A DNA stretch of 64,000 bases from the NCBI RefSeq assembly GCF_000568815.1, contig NZ_CP007201.1, positions 682,001 to 746,000 of the forward strand. The letters are read 5' to 3'. Positions 34,893 through 44,511 of the stretch are shown here, piece by piece. Both the position numbers and the translations under genes were made by a program. Every line of letters begins with the position of its first letter. Position 1 is the stretch's first letter. The DNA comes from Sulfurospirillum multivorans DSM 12446 (GTDB taxonomy: Bacteria; Campylobacterota; Campylobacteria; Campylobacterales; Sulfurospirillaceae). The notes under the pieces are model-generated. The model ran no database searches. It had not been told where the DNA came from and saw only the letters and a program-made list of their open reading frames with translations.

Positions 34893-35615
34893 TTATTTCA
34901 CCCTGTAAATAAAGGCGTTTTTGTTCACACTCGAGCGAATCAATACCAAAGCACTCTCCGCATCGCTTGATTTGGCATATGGTCCAATCAAGATTTTCGT
35001 CACTTTATTGCCATTGACCACGGTTGGGTAGAGTTTATACTCAAACCCTTTGGACTTAATATCACTGAGCTGTTTCGCATCAGGCGTGGTTGCGACGGCG
35101 CCTACTTGAACGTAAATACCTGCATTTGCACTTCCAGAAGGCGTATCGCTTATTTCTGTACTGCGTAACAGAGGTTGTGTTTTGGTTGCCTCTTTTTTAG
35201 TCTCTTCTTTAACTTTAGGAAGGGTCTCTTTTACAGGAGGTGTCGCAGAAGTTGTGGCTGACTCTTTAGGTTTAGCCTCAGTTCCTTTTGCCTCTTCTTG
35301 TTTTTGGGCCTCTTTCTCTTTGAGCGTTTTGATCATATCTTCAAAACTCTCTTTTTTAGGGTTTTCCTCAATAATAGGCACTTGCTTAAAGAGTTGGTCA
35401 TCTTTAGGGATTTGTGTCTCTTGGGTTGGCTCTGGCGGTAAAATAAGTTTAGACGTATCTTTGCCTTCGTCTTTGTTTGCTACTTTCATGCTTGCGAGTG
35501 CGACTAAAAAGACAAGAATCAAAAAAGCAACTAAAATAAGGATACGCTTCATCTTCAGGGTCTTAGTATCCCCTTTCTCTAACACAATATCACTAAGCTC
35601 ATTTCTATTTTCCAT
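34893..35615 (-). CDS. SPOR-domain peptidoglycan-binding membrane protein
   Basis: 240 aa. Short cytosolic N-terminus, one membrane helix (about residues 26-45, LILVAFLILVFLVALASM), a long Glu/Lys/Thr/Pro-rich periplasmic linker (about 50-160), and a C-terminal SPOR domain (about 167-240: IYVQVGAVATTPDAKQL, KILIGPYAKSSDAESAL). SPOR domains bind denuded glycan at the division septum, so a cell-division role is likely. Conserved neighbour of the DUF1882 gene and glyA in this lineage. Confidence 0.88.
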   Translation of the reverse strand: MENRNELSDIVLEKGDTKTLKMKRILILVAFLILVFLVALASMKVANKDEGKDTSKLILPPEPTQETQIPKDDQLFKQVPIIEENPKKESFEDMIKTLKEKEAQKQEEAKGTEAKPKESATTSATPPVKETLPKVKEETKKEATKTQPLLRSTEISDTPSGSANAGIYVQVGAVATTPDAKQLSDIKSKGFEYKLYPTVVNGNKVTKILIGPYAKSSDAESALVLIRSSVNKNAFIYRVK

Positions 35616-35640
35616 CGGTTCTCCTTAGAATGATGTTTGA

Positions 35641-36183
35641 CTACATATGCTTCGACCAAGAAGCGCCTCGCTCTTTTTGGTATAAGTCATAAGGCAATGC
35701 CAAAATGTTAAACTCTTTTGGAAGCTCCTGTGTCGGGAACATCCTCCACTCGCGCGGAAGCTTTTGGGAGAGCTTTGCTGAGAGCATTTTAGCGATCTGA
35801 TACCCCTCTTGCAAGGTAGTATGGCCTTTATGAACATACAGATGTAGATGATCTTCCGTTTTACTTTTATACGCCGTAAAATTGATAAATCCTTCTTCTC
35901 TAAGCAAAAGTTGTGCCCTATGCCAAAATCGCTCGGTATTTCTTCCGTTATAGTCAAAAACGATGTTTTCGACTTTGTCAAAGCGGTTAATCAGCGAGTG
36001 AGCAACGGTGATTTTTCCATCAAGATGATCTTTGATGATACTGTTGCTCAAAGGCTGATCAATACGCTCATATTTATCAAAAAAGACTCTCCCTCCAAAA
36101 TCGATCTTTTGGACAATGTTGTCACGCTTGATCCAATAATGATCGGTAATCATTTTAATAAGAGAGACGTCAATAGTGTACAT
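35641..36183 (-). CDS. DUF1882 domain protein
   Basis: 180 aa. [20 protein letters not shown] starts the DUF1882 region; later [20 protein letters not shown] and [18 protein letters not shown] (about 114-131) resemble archaeo-eukaryotic primase-like cores, an observation of uncertain weight. Cytosolic, no signal. Restricted, as far as I know, to Campylobacterota, where it follows lysS-glyA as here. Function unknown. Nine bases downstream of glyA. Confidence 0.8.
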   Translation of the reverse strand: MYTIDVSLIKMITDHYWIKRDNIVQKIDFGGRVFFDKYERIDQPLSNSIIKDHLDGKITVAHSLINRFDKVENIVFDYNGRNTERFWHRAQLLLREEGFINFTAYKSKTEDHLHLYVHKGHTTLQEGYQIAKMLSAKLSQKLPREWRMFPTQELPKEFNILALPYDLYQKERGASWSKHM

Positions 36184-36191
36184 AATTTCCC

Positions 36192-37439
36192 TTAGTAGGT
36201 TGGTCTGTCATAGATAATAAAGTTGCTCGCAAGCACTTTCATCTCATCTTTGATCTTTACATGTAACGCTTCATCGTTGATGTTATCAAGCACATCGGCA
36301 ATTTTATTGGCGATGATTTCAAACTCTTTCTCTTTCATACCGCGTGCCGTAAGAGCAGGAGATCCTATACGAACACCACTGGTGACAAACGGACTTCGGG
36401 TTTCGCCTGGAACGGTATTTTTGTTGACGGTAATGCCTGCATGACCAAGTGCCAAATCAGCCTCTTTACCGCTAAATTCTTTGTTCAAAAACGAAACGAG
36501 TACCAAATGGTTATCCGTACCGCCACTCACGATGTCATAGCCACGTTTAATCAATACATCGGCTAAAACTTTCGCATTGGCACGAACTTGTTTGGCGTAA
36601 GTTGTCCACTCAGGTTTGAGATTTTCAGCAAACCCAACCGCTTTGGCTGCAATCACATGCACCAAGGGGCCGCCTTGAATACCAGGGAAGATCGCGCTAT
36701 TCACTTTTTTAGCGATCTCTTCATCGTTCGTAAGAATGATACCACCACGAGGGCCACGAAGCGTTTTGTGCGTTGTCGAGCTAACGACATGACAGTGTGG
36801 GAACGGACTTGGATGTTCACCCGCAGCCACAAGACCTGCAATGTGCGCGATGTCAGCAAAAAGATACGCACCGACTTCATCCGCAATCTCTCTAAATTTA
36901 GCAAAATCAATCTCACGTGGGTACGCACTGGCACCACAAATGATCATTTTAGGCTTGACAATGTGCGCGATCTCTCTGACTTTATCATAATTGATGCGAC
37001 CATCCAGTTCAACGCCGTAAAAGAAACTCGAATACGTTTTACCTGAACTGCTGACTTTGGCACCGTGTGTTAAGTGACCGCCATGGCTTAGATCCATACC
37101 TAAAATTTTATCAAACGGGTTAAGAAGCGCTTGGTATACACCTTGATTAGCTTGGCTACCTGAGTTTGGTTGAACATTGGCATAGGTACAACCAAAAAGT
37201 TTGCACACGCGATCAATCGCCAGTTGTTCCACTTGGTCAGCAAATTCACAACCACCGTAGTAACGTTTAGCAGGATAACCCTCAGCGTATTTGTTCGTAA
37301 AAACACTGCCCATCGCTTCCATAACAGCAGGGTATGTGAAGTTTTCGCTGGCAATCATCTCAAGGTGATCGCATTGGCGGTGTAACTCTTTGACGGTTAA
37401 ATCATAAACAATAGGATCCACAGTTTTTAAAATACTCAT
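36192..37439 (-). CDS. glyA: Serine hydroxymethyltransferase
   Basis: 415 aa, full length. N-terminal [20 protein letters not shown], folate and PLP landmarks [23 protein letters not shown], the PLP-Lys motif [15 protein letters not shown] (Lys near 226) and [15 protein letters not shown]. Interconverts serine and glycine while charging tetrahydrofolate. Its start overlaps the lysS stop (ATG at 37437-37439 within the 3' end), a coupling known from this lineage. Palindrome copy at 36257 reads as LHVKIKDE. Confidence 0.98.
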   Translation of the reverse strand: MSILKTVDPIVYDLTVKELHRQCDHLEMIASENFTYPAVMEAMGSVFTNKYAEGYPAKRYYGGCEFADQVEQLAIDRVCKLFGCTYANVQPNSGSQANQGVYQALLNPFDKILGMDLSHGGHLTHGAKVSSSGKTYSSFFYGVELDGRINYDKVREIAHIVKPKMIICGASAYPREIDFAKFREIADEVGAYLFADIAHIAGLVAAGEHPSPFPHCHVVSSTTHKTLRGPRGGIILTNDEEIAKKVNSAIFPGIQGGPLVHVIAAKAVGFAENLKPEWTTYAKQVRANAKVLADVLIKRGYDIVSGGTDNHLVLVSFLNKEFSGKEADLALGHAGITVNKNTVPGETRSPFVTSGVRIGSPALTARGMKEKEFEIIANKIADVLDNINDEALHVKIKDEMKVLASNFIIYDRPTY

Positions 37440-38962
37440 TTTAATTCCTCATCTTTTTGTGTTAAGTCATCGCTCTCACCCAGTGGTTTCATGGCAGGGA
37501 ACAAAATGACATCTTTAATCGACATCTCATTGGTGAGTAACATCGTTAAACGATCAATTCCTAGCCCTTGTCCAGCGGTTGGTGGTAATCCATAACCTAG
37601 AGCGTAGACATAATCTTCATCCATCTCATGGGCTTCATCATCACCAGCATTTTTAGCCTGCAACTGTTTTGCAAACCTTTCGTATTGATCCAAAGGATCA
37701 TTCAGTTCATTAAATCCATTGGCGATCTCTCTCCCTGCAATGAAGAGCTCAAAGCGCTCTGCAATGTTTGGATCAATTTCACTGCGACGTGCGAGTGGGC
37801 TAATTTCAATCGGGTAATCAATGATGAACGTTGGATCAATCAATTTTTCTTCCACAAAAAGATCAAAAAGTTCTTCGTAGAGTTTACCAAGGCTTAGGTT
37901 TTTTTCAACTGCAAACCCTTTATTGGTAATATAGGTTACAATTTGGGTGCAATCATCAAGAATTTGATCGGGAATATCACCAATTTCTGCAAGCGCTGCT
38001 CTAAAACCGATTTTACGGAATGGTTTTGAAAAGTCGATTTCGAAATCACCGTAAGGAAGTTTGCGAGGGAGTTTGAGTTTTTTAAGGAGCACATCAAACA
38101 TCTCTTCGGTCAAACGCATCAAATCATGGTAGTTATGGTACGCCCAGTAAAACTCGATCATTGTAAATTCAGGATTATGGGTTTGATCCATGCCTTCGTT
38201 TCTAAAGTTACGATTGATCTCAAAAACCGCTTCAAAGCCGCCTACAACGAGGCGTTTGAGGTAAAGTTCTGGCGCAATGCGAAGGTAACGATCAACACCA
38301 AGCGCATTGTGATGGGTGATAAAAGGCTTCGCATTGGCTCCACCTGCAATGGGGTGCATCATCGGAGTTTCAACCTCTAAAAAGTCGCGCTCCTCAAAGA
38401 AATGGCGAATCTCACTGACAATTTTACTTCTGATTTTAAAGGTTTTGCGCACATCCGCGTTCATAATCATATCAAGATAGCGTTTGCGGTATCTGAGCTC
38501 TTTATCTTGCAGGCCATGGAACTTCTCAGGAAGCGGAATAATGGACTTGGTAGCGACTTCAAGTGTGTTTACATGTAAAGAGAGCTCACCCGTTTTAGTG
38601 ACAAATGGGAAACCCGTGACACTAATGATGTCGCCCACTTCAACGAGTTTTTTAGCTTCATCAAACCAGGCATCACCGATTGACTCACGGCTAAAATAGA
38701 TTTGAAGCAGACCCTGTTCATCTTCGATTTTTGCAAATGCTGCTTTTCCCATATGGCGTAAAAATTTAATACGTCCTACAACGGTATTGTTCTTGTTCTC
38801 ATCACGCTTGAGTTCACTCTCAGCCACATATTCATAGCACTCTAGAAACTCTTTGGTGCTGGTGTCTTTGATAATATTGTGTCTGTAAGGGTTGTGCCCA
38901 AGTGCTTGGAGCGCTTTTCCCTTCTCGATACGTTGTTGTTGGTATTGGTCCTGAAATAACAA
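37436..38962 (-). CDS. lysS: Lysyl-tRNA synthetase, class II
   Basis: 508 aa. N-terminal OB-fold (about 55-155: [20 protein letters not shown]), then the class II catalytic domain: motif 1 around [20 protein letters not shown], motif 2 around [20 protein letters not shown], motif 3 [16 protein letters not shown] near the end. Charges tRNA-Lys. Lies between fur and glyA in the conserved order. Palindrome copy (core 38569) reads as LHVN in the OB-fold. Confidence 0.98.
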   Translation of the reverse strand: MLFQDQYQQQRIEKGKALQALGHNPYRHNIIKDTSTKEFLECYEYVAESELKRDENKNNTVVGRIKFLRHMGKAAFAKIEDEQGLLQIYFSRESIGDAWFDEAKKLVEVGDIISVTGFPFVTKTGELSLHVNTLEVATKSIIPLPEKFHGLQDKELRYRKRYLDMIMNADVRKTFKIRSKIVSEIRHFFEERDFLEVETPMMHPIAGGANAKPFITHHNALGVDRYLRIAPELYLKRLVVGGFEAVFEINRNFRNEGMDQTHNPEFTMIEFYWAYHNYHDLMRLTEEMFDVLLKKLKLPRKLPYGDFEIDFSKPFRKIGFRAALAEIGDIPDQILDDCTQIVTYITNKGFAVEKNLSLGKLYEELFDLFVEEKLIDPTFIIDYPIEISPLARRSEIDPNIAERFELFIAGREIANGFNELNDPLDQYERFAKQLQAKNAGDDEAHEMDEDYVYALGYGLPPTAGQGLGIDRLTMLLTNEMSIKDVILFPAMKPLGESDDLTQKDEELK

Positions 38963-38983
38963 ATTGCTTCCTCTTTTCTAATG

Positions 38984-39448
38984 TTAGCTTTTTTCTTTAG
39001 CACATTTTTCGCAAAGACCACGCAGTTGCATCAAATGGCTGGTAATGTGAAAGTGATTCGCTTTCGCGATCTCTAGTTGGAGTTGTTCGATTTTATCGTT
39101 TTGAAATTCGATGATAAGCCCGCATGTTTTACAAATCATATGATCATGATGTGGCTTGTTGGCAAGTTCAAATTTTTTACCTGCCACACCAAAAGAGATG
39201 GAAGTGACCATATGAGACTCTTCCAAAAGGTTAAGTGTGCGATACACCGTAGCAATACCAATGTTAAGCTCTGGGTAGGAGCTTTTAAGAAAAATATAGA
39301 GATCCTCAGGGGTAAAATGATCATTTCGCTCGTATAAGGTTTTTAAAACAACTTCGCGTTGTTTGGTAAATTTTAAGCTATTGTTTTTCAAAAGCTCTTT
39401 AAAGTTTGCGAGTAAGGAGCTGTATTCAAGATTTTCAAATGCACTCAT
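38984..39448 (-). CDS. fur: Ferric uptake regulator Fur
   Basis: 154 aa with an N-terminal extension typical of epsilonproteobacterial Fur. Winged helix about 20-95 ([31 protein letters not shown]). The metal sites include [12 protein letters not shown] (about 98-109) and a C-terminal CEKC, the structural zinc cysteines. Represses iron-uptake genes with Fe2+. The order fur-lysS-glyA favours Fur over PerR. Upstream cvpA is 13 bases away, so fur is likely read through from gatC as well as from any local promoter. Confidence 0.88.
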   Translation of the reverse strand: MSAFENLEYSSLLANFKELLKNNSLKFTKQREVVLKTLYERNDHFTPEDLYIFLKSSYPELNIGIATVYRTLNLLEESHMVTSISFGVAGKKFELANKPHHDHMICKTCGLIIEFQNDKIEQLQLEIAKANHFHITSHLMQLRGLCEKCAKEKS

Positions 39449-39461
39449 TGTGTAACCTTTC

Positions 39462-40001
39462 TTAAGGATTTGTTGAATTATTCACTTTAGGCTGAAGGCT
39501 CTCAAACATCGTATCGGTATCTAGTTTTACAATATAATTTCCCATCTCTAAAAAGAGAGGAAACATGATACTGTGAGCAACATAAGGCTCCATCTTGGAT
39601 TTGACAAATTCAATGTTACTCAGGGTAATGGCAAGTACGGAGAAAACCAAAAAGATTTTCATACTCCCCACCGCAAAACCTGCTAATTTATCGATCATGC
39701 TGAGACCACTAAGGCTCAGCGCTTGGGCGATGAGGTAGCCTAAAAAGATACAGGTAATCCAGACAACAATTAAAACCGCAATAAAACCAAAAAGATACAA
39801 AGAGGCTTGGTTTCCAAAAACAAAAAGATGATCATTGATCATTTGACCAGCAACCGGTGCATAACGTGAGGCAAAATAGATACCACCAATAATGCCTAAA
39901 AGACCAAAAACTTCTTTGACAAAGCCATTAATAATACCTTTAATACCCAAAATAAGCACTAAAGATAATGAGATAATGTCAAACATGGAAAAATTCGCCA
40001 T
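39462..40001 (-). CDS. CvpA-family membrane protein
   Basis: 179 aa with four membrane helices (about residues 5-23, 27-46, 64-88, 103-125), matching CvpA (colicin V production) topology: [40 protein letters not shown]. CvpA proteins are inner-membrane and linked to envelope homeostasis and bile or stress resistance. C-terminal tail is soluble. Its ATG shares a base with the stop of the upstream GGDEF gene. Confidence 0.87.
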   Translation of the reverse strand: MANFSMFDIISLSLVLILGIKGIINGFVKEVFGLLGIIGGIYFASRYAPVAGQMINDHLFVFGNQASLYLFGFIAVLIVVWITCIFLGYLIAQALSLSGLSMIDKLAGFAVGSMKIFLVFSVLAITLSNIEFVKSKMEPYVAHSIMFPLFLEMGNYIVKLDTDTMFESLQPKVNNSTNP

Positions 40002-40954
40002 TAATGTGCGCTCCTAAAACAATTTTTACCACTTCGTTTGGCTTCATACAGTGCTTTGTCTGCTTTATCCAACAGATCATCTGCGCTCATGGCGTGCTTA
40101 TGGGAGCAGATACCCGCACTGAGTGTCAAATGAATGTCGTGGTTTTTATAGAGTAACTTACTATCACTCGTCTCTTTAATAATACGATCAACAATTTTGG
40201 TCGCCTCTTCAAAAGAGGTACGGTTGAGAATCACCACAAACTCTTCGCCACCATAGCGGTAGATACGTGTACCACGACGAAGCGAGTTTTGAATAAGCTT
40301 GGATAAAAAGATCAGTGTTTTATCCCCTGCAATATGCCCAAAAGAGTCGTTGATCTGTTTAAAATCATCAGCATCGAACATAATAAGGTGCATATCCATA
40401 TCTTTCTCTTTTCCAAAACTGAGCACCTCTTCTAAGTCTTTTACCAAGACTCTGCGGTTATGTGCTTTGGTCAGAGGATCGATGTTGGATTCACGCTCCA
40501 GTCGTTCGACTTCCAATTTAAGCTTTGCAATGGTCTCATCGGCCGATTGAAGCTCTTGGAAAATTTTATCTTGAAAATGGTCAAACGCTTGAAGGATTTG
40601 GCGTGTATCCACACTTTCATAGTCTCGTTTGATGTTATCAATATTGATAGCGGTCTCATCAGAGATGACTCTGAGATTGTCGTTGGATTTGACAAACTCT
40701 TCAAGTCCTTTTTTCATTAATCCAAAGCAGTTTTCACTTAAGAGTTCTTCGTGTTGTGCATTGGAAAAAAGATAACTGTGTTTTTTTGAAAGGTCTAAAA
40801 TTTCGGCATCGCCGTTTGCTTGCATCGTCTCGACAAAGGTATCGTGATAATATTTGGGATAGGGAGGAATGTTTAAATCTTTGAGCTTTGCAAATGTTTC
40901 ATCGGCTAGCTGAAAAACCATCTCTGCGATATGATTACCATTGTTCATGTCCAT
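40001..40954 (-). CDS. GGDEF diguanylate cyclase with helical N-terminal domain
   Basis: 317 aa from the ATG at 40954, chosen because AAAAAGG precedes it by five bases; ATG 40972 lacks a site. Residues 1-150 are helical, without membrane segments or recognisable sensor. The GGDEF domain (about 155-317) has an intact GGEEF motif in IYRYGGEEFVVIL and SAGICSHKHAMSADDLLDKAD. The RxxD inhibitory site is absent. A cytosolic c-di-GMP synthase. Lies between pilT and cvpA in the array, which hints at control of pilus-based surface behaviour. Confidence 0.88.
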   Translation of the reverse strand: MDMNNGNHIAEMVFQLADETFAKLKDLNIPPYPKYYHDTFVETMQANGDAEILDLSKKHSYLFSNAQHEELLSENCFGLMKKGLEEFVKSNDNLRVISDETAINIDNIKRDYESVDTRQILQAFDHFQDKIFQELQSADETIAKLKLEVERLERESNIDPLTKAHNRRVLVKDLEEVLSFGKEKDMDMHLIMFDADDFKQINDSFGHIAGDKTLIFLSKLIQNSLRRGTRIYRYGGEEFVVILNRTSFEEATKIVDRIIKETSDSKLLYKNHDIHLTLSAGICSHKHAMSADDLLDKADKALYEAKRSGKNCFRSAH

Positions 40955-41038
40955 AGGTGCCTTTTTACCCATTATTTTTAGATTTTTTAATGCTTTAGTA
41001 TAGCCTGAATAAGCTGTAATATTAGTAAAACCTTCGCT

Positions 41039-42106
41039 TTAGATGCCCATATTGTTTAGGAGCTCTTGCGGTTGCGTAGAGTAACGAATGGCATCTTCTT
41101 TGGTAATTAGGTTGGCTTTGAGATGTTTCATCATCGCTTGGGTTTGGGTGACCATGCCCGTTTTTTGTTGATTGAGTTGCATTTGTGAGTAAATTTGATG
41201 AATCTTATTTTCACGAATAAGGTTTGCAATCGCCGCATTGTTAATCATGATTTCATGAATGGCAACCCTTCCTCCACCGACTTTTGGTAAGAGGCTTTGT
41301 GAAACAACAGCATACAGTGACGTTGCTAACATATTGCGCACTTGGACCTGTTCAGGGCCATCAAAGCTGTCAACAATTCTATTGATCGTTTGAACGGCTG
41401 AGTTGGTGTGCAAGGTTCCTAAAACCAAGTGACCTGTCTCAGCAGCTGTAATGGCGGTACTAATCGTCTCTTGATCTCGCATCTCACCGACAAGGATAAT
41501 GTCAGGATCTTGACGGAGTGAAAATTTGAGCGCCCTTGCAAAACTTTTGGTATCTTCACCCACATTTCGGTGCGAAAAAAGGCACTTTTTGTTGCTATGA
41601 ATAAACTCTACAGGATCTTCAATGGTGATGATATGGCGGTGCTCAAAAAGGTTAATTTCATTTAAAAGCGCTGCCAATGTCGTTGATTTACCACTTCCTG
41701 TAGGCCCTGTGACTAAGATAAGTCCTTTTTCACGTTTAATCAGCTCTTTAAAAACAATGGGAGCACTAAGATCATCAAGAGAAGGAATTTCGATAGGAAT
41801 AATTCTAAAGGAGGCGGCTAAATCACCGTTGATCGTGTAATAATAGTTTGCACGAAAGCGACCAATGTCAGGAAACATAATCGCAAAATCGAGCTCTTTC
41901 TCTTCTTCGAGTTTCTTTTTTTGTTTATCGGTAATGAGGGTATAACAGAGTTCTTCAATGACCGTACCACTGAGGTGCTCCATATCTAAGGGAACAAGTT
42001 TGCCATCAATTCTAATCTGAGGTTCACTGCGACCTACAAGGTGTAGATCGGACGCTTTATAGGCGACCACATTTTTTAATAATGCTTTAATATTGAGTGA
42101 ACTCAT
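41039..42106 (-). CDS. pilT: Type IV pilus retraction ATPase PilT
   Basis: 355 aa. N-terminal KASDLHLVGRSEPQIRIDG, Walker A TGPTGSGKSTTLAALLNE (about residues 125-142), Asp box, Walker B DPDIILVGEMRD, and the PilT-specific C-terminal AIANLIRENKIHQIYSQMQ close to the AIRNLIRE signature that separates PilT from PilB. A hexameric cytosolic motor that pulls pili back, needed for twitching and, in competent bacteria, DNA uptake. No other pilus genes are in the window. Confidence 0.93.
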   Translation of the reverse strand: MSSLNIKALLKNVVAYKASDLHLVGRSEPQIRIDGKLVPLDMEHLSGTVIEELCYTLITDKQKKKLEEEKELDFAIMFPDIGRFRANYYYTINGDLAASFRIIPIEIPSLDDLSAPIVFKELIKREKGLILVTGPTGSGKSTTLAALLNEINLFEHRHIITIEDPVEFIHSNKKCLFSHRNVGEDTKSFARALKFSLRQDPDIILVGEMRDQETISTAITAAETGHLVLGTLHTNSAVQTINRIVDSFDGPEQVQVRNMLATSLYAVVSQSLLPKVGGGRVAIHEIMINNAAIANLIRENKIHQIYSQMQLNQQKTGMVTQTQAMMKHLKANLITKEDAIRYSTQPQELLNNMGI

Positions 42107-42128
42107 GATGTTTTCTCCTTAAATTGGC

Positions 42129-42419
42129 TTATTCGATGATTTTTGGAACGACGAAAAAGCCACTTTCGCTCTGTGGGGCATGATTTAAAATAGTTTTAAT
42201 AATGGCTGGATTGACACTAGGAACATCTTCACGAAAAGGGGTACCACCCGCTACGGTTGTAAAGGTTGCCTCTTCTGTTTCCAGGTTAAGTTCATTCAGG
42301 TTTTCAACAAAAGCGACAATTTCACTCAGTTGGTTAATCACACCTTCACGTTTCTCCTCACTTATTTTCAAAGAAGAGAGTTTTTCAAGTTTTTGTAAGA
42401 GTGTGTCATCAATGTGCAT
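42129..42419 (-). CDS. gatC: Glutamyl/aspartyl-tRNA amidotransferase subunit C
   Basis: 96 aa, usual GatC size. N-terminal HIDDTLLQKLEKLSSLKISE, the central LSEIVAFVENLNELNLE and the C-terminal FREDVPSVNP motif are diagnostic. Wraps GatA and GatB to make Gln-tRNA or Asn-tRNA from the mischarged forms. gatA and gatB are not adjacent. It opens the long minus-strand array and has an extended -10 promoter 33 bases upstream. Confidence 0.94.
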   Translation of the reverse strand: MHIDDTLLQKLEKLSSLKISEEKREGVINQLSEIVAFVENLNELNLETEEATFTTVAGGTPFREDVPSVNPAIIKTILNHAPQSESGFFVVPKIIE

Positions 42420-42451
42420 TGGCTAAAATCCTTCGGTTGGTTTAAAAGCTG

Positions 42452-42460
42452 ATTATAGCA
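42452..42460 (-). promoter_or_regulatory. Extended -10 promoter of the gatC-pilT-fur-lysS array
   Basis: On the minus strand TGCTATAAT, a perfect extended -10, about 33 bases before the gatC ATG. It probably drives much of the 11-kb same-strand array that follows. Confidence 0.55.
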
Positions 42461-42562
42461 AATTCTCTTTTGGCTAAGACTGAAATGGCATTAGTGGCTT
42501 TTTATATTTCTTGTGATAAACTTTGGCATATTTAAAAAAAATCGCTTCTATAAGGATAGTGT

Positions 42563-43144
42563 TTGGGACTTCAAGAGAATATTAAAGCGGTCAAAGAAGA
42601 GATGAGCACAGAAGAGCAATTCTTAGAGGGAATGATCAAAGGTGAGCGTTTCTTTAAACGTAATAAAAAATACATCATCGCAGCGCTTGTGCTTTTAGTG
42701 TTGGGTGCTGGTGGGTATGCTATCAATGATGTTATGGCAAAACAGCGTTTGAAAGCTTCTAACGTTGCGTATCAGGCACTTTTGACGGATGCTAACAATG
42801 TCTCTGCATTGGAAACCCTCAAAGCAAAAAATCCAAAATTGTACACGATGTATCTCTTCGAAACAGCACTGGCAAAAGGTGATGCAGAAGTACTAAAAAG
42901 CGTGTCACTCTCAAAAGAAGATCCTATTTTAGCGGATTTAGCAGCGTATCAGCTTTCACAGCTTGATGCAAATGTCACGGCTAAAAGCGAATTGCTTTCG
43001 GGGATGGTATTGCTTCAAGAGGGTTATGAATTACTCAAAGAGAAGAAAGTAGAAGAGGCGAGGTTGAAATTTGCTCAAATCGATGCAAGTTCTCCACTTA
43101 AACAGATTGCAAAAAATCTAGAACACTATCAAGGTTTAAACTAA
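42563..43144 (+). CDS. YfgM-like membrane-anchored TPR-type protein
   Basis: 193 aa, TTG start at 42563 with AAGGAT seven bases upstream. Cytosolic N-terminus rich in Glu/Lys, one membrane helix (about 34-52, YIIAALVLLVLGAGGYAIND), then a periplasmic helical domain with repeat-like segments (NVAYQALL; LADLAAYQLSQ; GYELLKEKKVEEARLKFAQI). The layout matches YfgM, the periplasmic chaperone-associated TPR protein that in E. coli lies directly before bamB. The BamB-like gene follows with one shared base, supporting this reading. Confidence 0.65.
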   Translation: MGLQENIKAVKEEMSTEEQFLEGMIKGERFFKRNKKYIIAALVLLVLGAGGYAINDVMAKQRLKASNVAYQALLTDANNVSALETLKAKNPKLYTMYLFETALAKGDAEVLKSVSLSKEDPILADLAAYQLSQLDANVTAKSELLSGMVLLQEGYELLKEKKVEEARLKFAQIDASSPLKQIAKNLEHYQGLN

Positions 43145-44154
43145 TGAGATACGCAAAAATTGTTTTTTCACTTTTGGCTTTACTATTGGTTGTCAGCGGC
43201 TGTGGCACAAAACGTCAATATTTTGAACCAGAGGCACTCGCGGGCAAAGTAAGTTATGATGGCTCTTTGCCAGGTTCCATTGTCGACGCAGTACGCGATG
43301 GTGCGACACTCTCAAATGGTCAAGTCATTACCAAAAAAGGGCTTTCCAATGTTATTCTATCTGAAGGTTTTGTCTACCTTGGTGAAGATCAAGGACGCTA
43401 TGTTGCTGCATCTAAATGCGGTGCTTTGCAAATTGTGGATGCATCTAAAAAAGTGCTTTTCACCAAAGAGTGTAGCGTCTCTGTCGCTTCTGCTTCGTTA
43501 AAAGCAAATATCCTAGCGCTTATTTTAGGTTCCAACGAACTTATTTTGATTGACATTAACGATGGCAAAGAGATGATGCATCTTAAACAAGACAACGTTT
43601 ATGTGCTTGATTCTCGTATCGCGGCACCTTACTTCTTGGGCGACTTAATCGTTTTCCCCACTTTGGATGGCAAGCTTGTGATCGTGGATGCGCAAAGCAA
43701 AAAACCGATCCGTGATGTTGTGGTCAGCAATGAAAAATTCTTTGGCAACATCATCTATCTTCAAGTTTTAGGCGATCGTTTGGTGGCTGCAACGAAGAGC
43801 AAGGTGGTTTCCATTAGTCCTAAATCCATCAGTTTTCTTGAAAAAGAGGTCAAAGATGTGATCGTACTTGAAAATCGTATTTTTGTCTTCACCAAAGACG
43901 GGCGTGTCATTTTAGCCGATGCAGATCTTAGAGTCATTAAAGAGCGTAAATTCCCATTTGCAACGTTTGCTGGAACTATTTATGGTGACTTTATCTATAT
44001 GATCGAAAAAGGTGGTTATGTGATTGCGACCGATTTAGATCTAGTCTCTACTAATGTGTATAAACTTCCCGATGAAATTGAGAGCCACATCTTTACAACA
44101 GGTGATGCGCTTTACTATAAAGATCATTTCTTCAAACTCAATCGTAAAAAATAG
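43144..44154 (+). CDS. BamB-like beta-propeller lipoprotein
   Basis: 336 aa. Lipoprotein signal with lipobox VVSGC (modified Cys near residue 20). The remainder is repeats of about 40-45 residues (GALQIVDASKKVLF; ELILIDINDGKEMM; GKLVIVDAQSKKPI; GRVILADADLRVI; GYVIATDLDLVST), the pattern of a PQQ-like beta-propeller. BamB is the outer-membrane lipoprotein that helps BamA fold barrels; the propeller here is divergent. Start shares a base with the YfgM-like stop. Confidence 0.65.
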   Translation: MRYAKIVFSLLALLLVVSGCGTKRQYFEPEALAGKVSYDGSLPGSIVDAVRDGATLSNGQVITKKGLSNVILSEGFVYLGEDQGRYVAASKCGALQIVDASKKVLFTKECSVSVASASLKANILALILGSNELILIDINDGKEMMHLKQDNVYVLDSRIAAPYFLGDLIVFPTLDGKLVIVDAQSKKPIRDVVVSNEKFFGNIIYLQVLGDRLVAATKSKVVSISPKSISFLEKEVKDVIVLENRIFVFTKDGRVILADADLRVIKERKFPFATFAGTIYGDFIYMIEKGGYVIATDLDLVSTNVYKLPDEIESHIFTTGDALYYKDHFFKLNRKK

Positions 44155-44175
44155 GAATTGGGTTGTGTTACCATC

Positions 44176-44511
44176 ATGAAAGAGATGTTAGAGCGCATTT
44201 GTTGCAAGCAGGTCGTTTTTACATCTCTGGAAGTGGTCGATCCCAAAGTTGTGCTTCATACTCGCAAAAAACTCGCTATCTTTAGTGGCGTAGACCCAAA
44301 ATCGTTTTACCATCTTATTTTTCGTATTGAACAAAAGAGCCGATTTTTACGCAAACATGTTGATGAAATGGCTGAACTTTGTAAGACCTTAGAGTTACAT
44401 GTAAAGCATACCTATAAGTATAAACACCTGCTTCTTAATGCGCCTTTGTGCTCTAAAGCGGCCATCATGCTTCAAGAAAATGGTTGGAAGGTTTATAATG
44501 ATTTTATGTGA
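44176..44511 (+). CDS. Conserved hypothetical protein, overlaps coaX
   Basis: 111 aa from ATG 44176 (MKEMLERICCKQVVF); a TTG at 44158 would add six residues and neither has a strong ribosome-binding site. Soluble, Lys/Cys-rich, with CC near residue 9, SLEVVDPKVVLHTRKKLA and IFRIEQKSRFLRK. No family recognised; appears lineage-specific. The 3' end overlaps coaX by 14 bases. Palindrome copy (core 44395) is read as LHVKH; a nearby AACATGTT (44354-44361) is only a partial match. Confidence 0.6.
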   Translation: MKEMLERICCKQVVFTSLEVVDPKVVLHTRKKLAIFSGVDPKSFYHLIFRIEQKSRFLRKHVDEMAELCKTLELHVKHTYKYKHLLLNAPLCSKAAIMLQENGWKVYNDFM

